Shown here: positions 1-5,042 of the stretch, piece by piece
How positions within the stretch are numbered: the first letter of the stretch is position 1
How the letters are laid out: each line of letters starts with the position of its first letter
Source of the DNA: Cryomorphaceae bacterium
GTDB lineage: Bacteria > Bacteroidota > Bacteroidia > Flavobacteriales > Schleiferiaceae
Direction: 5' to 3'
Assembly: GCA_003455605.1 (NCBI GenBank)
Contig: DMQR01000100.1
Location: 1 to 5,379 of the forward strand
Length of the DNA: 5,379 bases
Position numbers and translations under genes: made by a program
Notes under the pieces: model-generated
The model's input: the letters and a program-made list of their open reading frames with translations, nothing else
Databases searched by the model: none
Told to the model about the DNA's origin: nothing

Positions 1-67
1 CTATGCGTTTATGTGGTGGGCCCGCGGTTATTTCGGACTCGAGATCGGCGAAGAAATCGACGTTTAA
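1..67 (+). CDS. 3' end of an unidentified protein, 5'-truncated by the window
   Basis: An open frame runs from the left edge to a TAA at 65-67 and reads YAFMWWARGYFGLEIGEEI followed by D, V and stop. The aromatic and hydrophobic start (YAFMWW) followed by an acidic tail could be the end of a last membrane segment or a buried C-terminal helix, but 21 residues are too few to name a family. I keep it as a gene because the next gene, on the opposite strand, ends exactly on the same TTAA tetranucleotide (stops at 65-67 on + and 64-66 on -), and such a tail-to-tail junction is seen at the other convergent pairs here. I do not recognise it and propose no function. Confidence 0.6.
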   Translation, partial: YAFMWWARGYFGLEIGEEIDV

Positions 68-864
68 AGTAACTCCAAATTCACAAAATAACCTTCGTGC
101 GAACGCACGTTGAACACGCCCGCTGTGGTGATAAGATATTGACCTTTTATACCGACCAACTCACCTTTCCAGCTATCACCTTCGCTCTTGAAGCTCATGC
201 TCTTCACCTTCAATGGGTGCTGCTTTACAGGATAATTCATCGACCAAATCTCCGGCTGCTGGGTACGGTATTGTTGTAATTCTTCTGGCAACGACGCCTG
301 AGCCATCACAAAGGCTTCCTCCAGGCTTTCCTCAGTTGTTGCCCCTTTGAGCATGGCCTGCCAAGAAGTCTTGTCCGTAAAGTGGTCCTTCAACGCCACT
401 TCTGCGACGCCCGCCAAATAGCGGTTAGGCACCTCTAATATGACCGTCGCCTCGTCTGCACCTTGATCCATCCAGCGGTACGGCATCTGCGTCTTTCGAG
501 TCACGCCGACCTTAATGCGGTCGGTTTTTGCCAAATACACCAAATGCGGCTGTAATTGCAATCGCTGCTCAAATTCTAAATCTCGCTCGGCAATGCCTAA
601 ATGCGCCTTGCTGAGTTCTGGTTTCATAATGGTGAGAGAGGCTTCAGGTTTAGTAAAAAAGCATTCACGACAGAAATTCTGGCGGTATAACTCTGGGACC
701 AATTGGCCACAACAAAAACATTTATACGTACCGATAAAAGTCATACGTAACGGCTTCCCAATCAATCCATTCATCATCAACAGATCTATACCCAAGGGCA
801 AAGAGTATCGAATCGTGGATCCGTACTGCGTAGTCATTTTCCTTAAGGGGCCGGTGAAATGCAT
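64..864 (-). CDS. DUF2797 family protein with Cys4 zinc-ribbon-like motif and possible GIY-YIG-like core
   Basis: About 266 aa from the ATG at 862-864. The frame can be extended to a GTG at 871-873, but the ATG gives MHFTGPLRKM, which resembles the usual N-terminus of DUF2797 proteins as I recall them. Seen in the sequence: a PLG-containing N-terminal stretch, then C49-x2-C52 and C65-x2-C68, very likely one zinc site. A central block follows with VYLAKTDRIKVGVTR (residues 109-123), R130 within a YRWMDQGA stretch, and E155 in a predicted helix followed by a W168 region. Spacing of Y110, VGV, R130 and E155 recalls GIY-YIG/T5orf172-type domains; this is inference, not an established assignment. 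The family has no known function that I am aware of. The gene is divergent from the GH3 gene, with a 59-bp gap, and shares a TTAA stop junction with the upstream + gene. The leader has no Shine-Dalgarno next to the start and is A-rich, as expected in Bacteroidota. Confidence 0.88.
   Translation of the reverse strand: MHFTGPLRKMTTQYGSTIRYSLPLGIDLLMMNGLIGKPLRMTFIGTYKCFCCGQLVPELYRQNFCRECFFTKPEASLTIMKPELSKAHLGIAERDLEFEQRLQLQPHLVYLAKTDRIKVGVTRKTQMPYRWMDQGADEATVILEVPNRYLAGVAEVALKDHFTDKTSWQAMLKGATTEESLEEAFVMAQASLPEELQQYRTQQPEIWSMNYPVKQHPLKVKSMSFKSEGDSWKGELVGIKGQYLITTAGVFNVRSHEGYFVNLELL
96..109. other. Short perfect stem-loop near the first convergent junction
   Basis: CGTGC (96-100) and GCACG (105-109) form a perfect 5-bp stem around a GAAC loop, 29 bp past the stop of the upstream + gene and inside the last codons of DUF2797. 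No T tract follows on the + strand, so this is at best a weak or factor-assisted terminator for the upstream gene. It could simply reflect the N-V-R-S-H-E codons. Confidence 0.3.
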
Positions 865-873
865 ATTTTCCAC

Positions 874-881
874 TAACTTTA
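874..881 (+). promoter_or_regulatory. Possible -7 box for the GH3 gene
   Basis: TAACTTTA matches five of the six fixed positions of the Bacteroidota -7 consensus TAnnTTTG. Transcription would start around 887, giving a leader of about 37 nt before the GH3 ATG at 924. No convincing TTTG -33 element lies at the expected distance upstream. The box lies in the 59-bp gap and faces a similar box on the other strand. Confidence 0.35.
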
Positions 882-887
882 ATAGTG

Positions 888-895
888 TGAAATTA
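888..895 (-). promoter_or_regulatory. Possible -7 box for the DUF2797 gene
   Basis: Read on the minus strand this is TAATTTCA, four of six fixed positions of TAnnTTTG. It would start transcription near 882, about 18 nt before the ATG at 864. A weak TTTA (917-920, minus strand) sits 21 nt upstream as a possible -33 element. It is separated by 6 bp from the opposing + strand box at 874-881. Confidence 0.25.
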
Positions 896-923
896 GCACA
901 TAAACGACCGACCTCCTAAAGCC

Positions 924-2456
924 ATGATCTATACTTGGGTAAACAAAGTCATCCGACAAAACATGCGCCGCCGTGTAGAGGAAATTTATGCCTTCACAGA
1001 CCGACCCATTGAGTCCCAAGATCAACTACTTCGCGAACTCCTGGCCAAAGGCACAGACACCGAATATGGGCAGAAGTATCGATTCGACTTGATCCAACAT
1101 CCACGAGAATTTCAAACGCGTGTACCATTATCAGATTATAGCACCCTTAAGCCTTACATCGAGCGCATGCGCCAAGGCCACCGCAACATTCTCTGGCCCG
1201 GCAAGGTAGAGTGGTACGCTAAGAGCTCCGGCACTACCTCCGGGGTAAGTAAATTCATCCCCGTTTCCAAAGACAGCATCGAACATTGCCACTTCTCCGG
1301 CGGACGATACAAACTCGCTTTGTATTGCAATGCGGTGCCGGAAACTAAAATTTTCGAAGGGCTCGGCTTGCGCTTGGGCGGTTCCACAGAAATACAGTCC
1401 GAAGGCCAAAGTCAAAGCGGCGACCTCAGCGCCATCCTGATCCAAAACATTCCGCTGTGGGCAGAACTCCGCAGCGCACCTAGTCCCACTACCGCGCTGA
1501 TGAGCGATTGGGAAAAGAAGATTGATGCCATATTAGACGAGGCCCTGGAACAAAACATCACCTCCTTATGGGGCGTAAGTTCCTGGTTCCTTGTGCTGTT
1601 TAAGAAAGTACTCGAACGTACCGGAAAAAGGAACATCCTGGAGGTATGGCCAAACCTTGAACTCTTTGCACACGGCGGGGTAAACTTCGCTCCCTACGAG
1701 GACCAATTCCGCGTCCTGATGCCGGGCAACCAAGTCACCTTTATGGAAAACTACAATGCCTCCGAGGGGTTCTTTGCGGTACAGGACAATCCGGCCAATG
1801 ACGGCATGTTACTCTTGCTCAACAATGGCATTTATTATGAATTCATTCCTATGGATTACTTCAACGGAACTAACAGCCAAACCATTGACCTAAAAGATGT
1901 CGAGTTGCATACAGATTACGCCGTGGTTATCACGACCAACGGTGGACTATGGCGCTACCTGCTTGGGGATACCGTTAAGTTTGTATCTCGCCATCCTTAC
2001 CGAATCAAAGTCAGCGGCAGGACCGCACATTTCATCAATGCCTTTGGCGAAGAAGTGATCGTCACCGATGCTGAAAGTGCGATGATGAAGGCATGCAACT
2101 TACACGCATGCGATCTGGTAGAATTCCATGCAGCACCATGCTATATGAATAGTGAAAAAACCGGTGGACATCAATGGATCATTGAATTTAAGGCACCTCC
2201 TGATGACCTCGCGGCCTTCACCCAAGATTTAGATAATGCCCTCAAAGAGGAAAACTCTGATTACGCCGCGAAAAGAAAAGGCGATCTCGTCTTACAACTA
2301 CCCAATATCGTAGTAGCCCAAAAGGGATTGTTCCACCAATGGTTGAAAAACAAAAACAAGCTTGGCGGTCAAAACAAGGTCCCGAGATTGAGCAATAACC
2401 GAGACCTTATTACGCAGTTGCAGGCGCTGAATGACGCTGCTCAAACGACTGCATAA
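924..2456 (+). CDS. GH3 auxin-responsive promoter family protein (acyl-adenylate-forming enzyme)
   Basis: A complete 510-aa protein, the usual size for bacterial GH3 proteins. GH3 enzymes belong to the adenylate-forming superfamily; plant members activate jasmonate, auxin or benzoates with ATP and join them to amino acids. Substrates of bacterial members are largely unknown. Visible ATP-binding motifs: the phosphate loop SSGTTSG at 101-107 continuing into SKFIPV; YNASEG at 277-282, matching the adenine/ribose motif with its Glu (E281); and YLLGD at 345-349, preceded by LWR, whose Asp is the expected ribose ligand. All three are intact, so the protein should be catalytically competent. The N-terminus (helical, MRRRVEEIY) matches the bacterial group. 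It is presumably cytosolic, as no signal peptide is seen. The start ATG has no Shine-Dalgarno in front of it. The last 47 bp overlap the 3' end of the DUF3050 gene on the other strand; DUF2797 is divergent upstream. The substrate cannot be predicted from this sequence. Confidence 0.95.
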   Translation: MIYTWVNKVIRQNMRRRVEEIYAFTDRPIESQDQLLRELLAKGTDTEYGQKYRFDLIQHPREFQTRVPLSDYSTLKPYIERMRQGHRNILWPGKVEWYAKSSGTTSGVSKFIPVSKDSIEHCHFSGGRYKLALYCNAVPETKIFEGLGLRLGGSTEIQSEGQSQSGDLSAILIQNIPLWAELRSAPSPTTALMSDWEKKIDAILDEALEQNITSLWGVSSWFLVLFKKVLERTGKRNILEVWPNLELFAHGGVNFAPYEDQFRVLMPGNQVTFMENYNASEGFFAVQDNPANDGMLLLLNNGIYYEFIPMDYFNGTNSQTIDLKDVELHTDYAVVITTNGGLWRYLLGDTVKFVSRHPYRIKVSGRTAHFINAFGEEVIVTDAESAMMKACNLHACDLVEFHAAPCYMNSEKTGGHQWIIEFKAPPDDLAAFTQDLDNALKEENSDYAAKRKGDLVLQLPNIVVAQKGLFHQWLKNKNKLGGQNKVPRLSNNRDLITQLQALNDAAQTTA

Positions 2457-3198
2457 CCGCAGTCCACAAGTTGATGCGTGCACGCAAGGCTTGCTCAGAT
2501 AGCTCGGCCGCACTACCCCATTTCTGAGTATCCGTACCACATAAAAGTTCGACCATACGCTCCGCCAAATGCCCGTGTAAATCGCCATCTACTTCAATGT
2601 GACGCTCAAGGTAGTAGGCGAAGAGTCCTAGCTGCTCGGGGAATTGGGCCTTCAAATTCCCAACGATTTCCATGAACATATCCGGAATCAAATCCTCACG
2701 ACCGAAGGTGAAGACAGCTGCAATCTCATGTGCCTTGCCACTTTCTACTACTGCCAGCGTCTGTCGAACGAACGCCTTGGCGCCCTCAGGCGCATCGCTC
2801 TCCTCCACAGCCTCCATTGGTTTGACGCCCGCGCGCAAAGCCTCAATAAACGCCAAAATAGGTGCAGAATTAGCCCCTGCCTCTTTCATCGCTTTGATAT
2901 AAAGCTCGAAGTGACTGGTGGCATTACCCTCTTGATCCACATCGCTTTCTTCGCCATGAACAATCTCATTAATCAACCTACGAGTTTCGGGGTCGCCCTT
3001 AGGAATCCAATAAGTATCCACACAAGTCAATTCACGCTGCAAGGCCTTTAATAGGACCATGAAATCCCATACGGCCCATACGTGCGTTTCCATAAACTCG
3101 CGCGCTTTATCAAGGCTATTGACCCAGCCGAAGGCCGGATGTTGAATTAATTCTTGGCGGGTAGATTTAATTTGTTTAGTTAGGTGGTCAATTTGCAT
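2410..3198 (-). CDS. DUF3050 family protein, heme-oxygenase-like fold, possible non-heme metal oxygenase
   Basis: 262 aa from the ATG at 3196-3198. The frame extends 12 codons further to a TTG at 3232-3234, but that extension covers the likely promoter and the ATG gives a normal-looking N-terminus. Family signatures seen: HP (20-21), METHVWAVWDFM (36-47), LTCVDTYWIP (57-66), SHFELY (95-100), FGREDLIPDMF (165-175) and YLERHIEVDGDLHG (196-209). These identify DUF3050, a family in the heme-oxygenase-like all-alpha superfamily. E37/H39, a Glu near 78-84 with H96, and D204-x3-H208 (with E198, H200, E202) are placed like the ligands of heme-oxygenase-like di-iron oxidases; metal binding is therefore plausible but inferred. 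It is probably soluble, with no signal peptide. It ends inside the GH3 gene (47-bp overlap) and starts 47 bp from the divergent kinase gene. Substrate unknown. Confidence 0.9.
   Translation of the reverse strand: MQIDHLTKQIKSTRQELIQHPAFGWVNSLDKAREFMETHVWAVWDFMVLLKALQRELTCVDTYWIPKGDPETRRLINEIVHGEESDVDQEGNATSHFELYIKAMKEAGANSAPILAFIEALRAGVKPMEAVEESDAPEGAKAFVRQTLAVVESGKAHEIAAVFTFGREDLIPDMFMEIVGNLKAQFPEQLGLFAYYLERHIEVDGDLHGHLAERMVELLCGTDTQKWGSAAELSEQALRARINLWTAVMQSFEQRHSAPATA
2447..2464. other. Perfect 6-bp inverted repeat enclosing the GH3 stop codon
   Basis: GACTGC (2447-2452) and GCAGTC (2459-2464) form a perfect 6-bp stem with a 6-nt ATAACC loop that contains the GH3 TAA. It lies at one edge of the GH3/DUF3050 3' overlap. 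Being symmetrical it could fold in both transcripts. No T tract follows on either strand, so a classic intrinsic terminator is not supported. A role in 3'-end protection or pausing is possible but inferred. Confidence 0.35.
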
Positions 3199-3225
3199 CT
3201 TACTTCCGACACTTTTATTACTTTG
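3192..3225 (+). promoter_or_regulatory. Likely promoter of the deoxynucleoside kinase gene
   Basis: TTACTTTG at 3218-3225 matches five of six fixed positions of the Bacteroidota -7 box TAnnTTTG and is followed by C, giving the CTTTGC core common upstream of genes in this phylum. A TTTG at 3192-3195 sits 22 nt upstream as the -33 element, slightly long but plausible. Predicted start near 3231, leaving a short A-rich leader of about 15 nt before the ATG at 3246. The -33 element lies over the DUF3050 start codon. Confidence 0.5.
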
Positions 3226-3231
3226 CGGGTA

Positions 3232-3239
3232 CAAAAATA
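3232..3239 (-). promoter_or_regulatory. Likely -7 box of the DUF3050 gene
   Basis: Read on the minus strand this is TATTTTTG, a full match to TAnnTTTG. Transcription would begin near 3226, about 28 nt before the ATG at 3198. The best -33 candidate is an imperfect ATTG (3256-3259) 16 nt upstream, inside the first codons of the kinase gene. The box lies in the leader region of the divergent kinase, so the two promoters probably exclude each other. Confidence 0.45.
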
Positions 3240-3245
3240 GTAGTC

Positions 3246-3860
3246 ATGCACATAGCAATCGCAGGAAATATTGGTTCTGGTAAAACAACTTTAACTGAGT
3301 TATTAGCAAAGCACTACAAATACCAGCCACATTTCGAGGATGTAGACGACAACCCTTACCTCGATGACTTTTATGAAGAAATGCAACGCTGGAGCTTCAA
3401 CCTTCAAATTTATTTCTTGCGTTCCCGCTTTGAACAAGTAACCCAGGTTCGTGAAGAAGGTTTAAATGTGGTTCAAGATCGTACCATTTATGAAGATGCA
3501 CACATCTTCGCACCGAACCTGCATGCCATGGGATTGATGACTGCTCGCGACTTCAACAGCTATCAGGGGTTGTTTGAATTGATGGAAAAACATCTGCAAG
3601 CACCGGACCTATTGATTTATCTGCGCGCCTCAGTACCAACATTGGTAGATCATATTCAACAAAGAGGTCGTGACTACGAAAACAGTATTCGTATTGATTA
3701 CTTGCGTCGTCTAAACGAGAGGTACGAAGCTTGGATTAATTCTTATGATAAAGGCAAAGTCCTTATCGTCAACGTAGATAAGAATAAATTTCCTGAGAAC
3801 CCCGAAGATTTGGGCCAGATCATCCAACAGATCGACTCAGAGCTGAACGGCCTCTTCTAA
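3246..3860 (+). CDS. Deoxynucleoside kinase (deoxyadenosine/deoxyguanosine/deoxycytidine kinase family)
   Basis: A complete 204-aa protein of the dCK/dGK/TK2 family, which phosphorylates deoxynucleosides to 5'-monophosphates with a nucleoside triphosphate in cytosolic salvage. Motifs seen: P-loop GNIGSGKTT at 7-15; FEDVDDNPYL at 30-39, whose acidic residues correspond to the base-and-sugar pocket with the catalytic Glu (E31); RWSFNLQIYFL at 48-58, typical of this group; DR at 78-79 within QDRTIYED, the family's DRS-type motif with T in place of S; and the lid RGRDYE at 140-145 with phosphate-binding arginines. Length and motifs are normal for Bacteroidota members. Substrate preference cannot be read reliably. 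The ATG at 3246 starts right at the P-loop strand and no upstream start is needed. Its last 24 bp overlap the 3' end of waaA on the other strand; DUF3050 is divergent upstream with a 47-bp gap. Confidence 0.95.
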   Translation: MHIAIAGNIGSGKTTLTELLAKHYKYQPHFEDVDDNPYLDDFYEEMQRWSFNLQIYFLRSRFEQVTQVREEGLNVVQDRTIYEDAHIFAPNLHAMGLMTARDFNSYQGLFELMEKHLQAPDLLIYLRASVPTLVDHIQQRGRDYENSIRIDYLRRLNERYEAWINSYDKGKVLIVNVDKNKFPENPEDLGQIIQQIDSELNGLF

Positions 3861-5042
3861 GGTTTTTACAATTTTTTCTACGGCACCGCGCTGCTCAAGC
3901 ATCCACGCTTGGGCTGTTTTCCCTTGTGCAGCAAGCTCTTCAGTTCCCACCTGTTCTAAATATTGTATCCAGTCTCCGTGTGAATGAATCGGACGCAGGA
4001 ACCCTTGTTCGACCAATTCTTTATTCTCCGCAATCTTCTGCCAGTTCGGTCCACAGGCGACTATTTTCCCCTGAGCGGTCGCTTCTAACACATTGTGGGT
4101 AGTCTTGTCCCATCCTCCACCAATCACAGCACTATCGGCCAAGCCATATAAACTCACCAGCACACCAAACTCAGGCACCATCAACACATCAGTTGCCTTA
4201 GGCTCGTCTCGAGTGCTATCGAACACTTGGGAAGATTCATATTGTGTTAACGCCCCTAAAAGCTTTGGTGATTCCCCGAGATTATGAGGAACTATCCAAA
4301 GAGAAAAACCACCAAGATCAAAACCATTCAATGCCTTGCAATCCGATAAGTGGGCACTACCGATCAAAAGCACTGGCTTATGCTGCGCTTGTTTCCAAGC
4401 CTTGAATTTTTCACTCGCCGCCACCCCTACCAAGGTCGCCGCATAATCGTATTTCGGATTACCCAAAATTTCAGAATGCACTCCGGCCATACTCATAATC
4501 GCAGCATCTGCCTCACTAACTACTCCCCAAGTATGAACACCGGCAATAAAGTTCTTGCGAATCAACGGCAGAGCACGGCTCAAATACCACGGAATTTTCC
4601 GAGCGCTCATCCCCATTACCACCACTGGAACATTCGCGCGCCGCAATCCAGCAATATGATTTGGCCATAAATCGTAACGTACCATAAGCGCCAAATCTGG
4701 CTGCACATAGGCCAACCATTTTGTAACCAGGGAGGGTCGGTCAAAAGGTAAATAATGCACCTTAGCGCGCGAGTAATTTTTGCGTGGTTCATAGCCCGAA
4801 GGACTAAAAAACGTCACGACCGCTTGCCAATGCTCATATCGAACTAGAAACTTTTCCAATACAGGGCGCCCCATCTCAAATTCCCCCAAGGAGGCACAAT
4901 GCATCCAGATGGTTTTTCCTTCTAATGGAGGTTCATGGGTCCAATTCTGCGATCCATCCACCGCCGACCACCAAGAACCGATGCGGCCGAAGATGGCGCC
5001 CGTCCTAAAAACTAACTCAGCCAGAAGTGGGTAAATGATCAT
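3837..5042 (-). CDS. waaA: 3-deoxy-D-manno-octulosonic acid (Kdo) transferase, lipid A glycosyltransferase
   Basis: Transfers Kdo from CMP-Kdo to the lipid A precursor at the cytoplasmic face of the inner membrane; GT-B fold, family GT30. I start it at the ATG 5040-5042 (401 aa): the in-frame extension to 5123 overlaps the upstream gene and adds no family-like sequence, while this ATG overlaps the upstream stop as TGATG. Seen: an N-terminal hydrophobic segment (about 2-19) that could anchor the protein to the membrane; MHCASLGEFEMGRP at 47-60, where E54 corresponds to the known catalytic base; RYDLWPN and the GMSARK region; VVSEADA; GNPKYD; and near the C-terminus LYGLADSAVIGGGW, then HNVLEA and CGPNWQK, forming the nucleotide-sugar site. 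The motif before HN reads DKTT, whereas I would expect a Gly-rich GKG-like stretch. Whether it adds one or more Kdo residues cannot be told. The 3' end overlaps the kinase gene by 24 bp. Confidence 0.95.
   Translation of the reverse strand: MIIYPLLAELVFRTGAIFGRIGSWWSAVDGSQNWTHEPPLEGKTIWMHCASLGEFEMGRPVLEKFLVRYEHWQAVVTFFSPSGYEPRKNYSRAKVHYLPFDRPSLVTKWLAYVQPDLALMVRYDLWPNHIAGLRRANVPVVVMGMSARKIPWYLSRALPLIRKNFIAGVHTWGVVSEADAAIMSMAGVHSEILGNPKYDYAATLVGVAASEKFKAWKQAQHKPVLLIGSAHLSDCKALNGFDLGGFSLWIVPHNLGESPKLLGALTQYESSQVFDSTRDEPKATDVLMVPEFGVLVSLYGLADSAVIGGGWDKTTHNVLEATAQGKIVACGPNWQKIAENKELVEQGFLRPIHSHGDWIQYLEQVGTEELAAQGKTAQAWMLEQRGAVEKIVKTLEEAVQL

Noticed and set aside
893..917. On the minus strand, AGGAGG (912-917) followed 10 nt later by ATG-TGC-TAA (893-901), a two-codon mini-ORF ahead of DUF2797
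   Set aside because: Bacteroidota seldom use Shine-Dalgarno initiation, and the likely -7 box overlaps the mini-ORF, so it would probably not be transcribed from that promoter.
515..919. A 134-codon + strand reading frame antisense to DUF2797, reaching into the divergent gap
   Set aside because: It lies almost wholly opposite a well-supported family gene, its Cys/Arg/Lys-rich sequence looks like an out-of-frame translation, and it resembles no family I know.
1163..1172. Ten-base palindrome GCGCATGCGC, plus two GCATGC copies at 2091-2096 and 2106-2111, inside GH3
   Set aside because: Short coding palindromes explained by Arg-Met-Arg and Ala-Cys codons; no spacing pattern or intergenic copy suggests a site.
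2644..3051. A 135-codon + strand frame (and shorter ones at 2478-2675 and 2672-2902) inside DUF3050
   Set aside because: Antisense shadows of the DUF3050 gene, whose motifs are intact; no promoter or family signal supports them.
3839..3877. Possible intrinsic terminator after the kinase gene: two T runs (3863-3867, 3872-3877) after an AGAG/CTCT stem
   Set aside because: The stem is only 4 bp with a 9-nt loop and sits 7 nt before the first T run; the T runs are also explained by Lys codons of waaA on the other strand.
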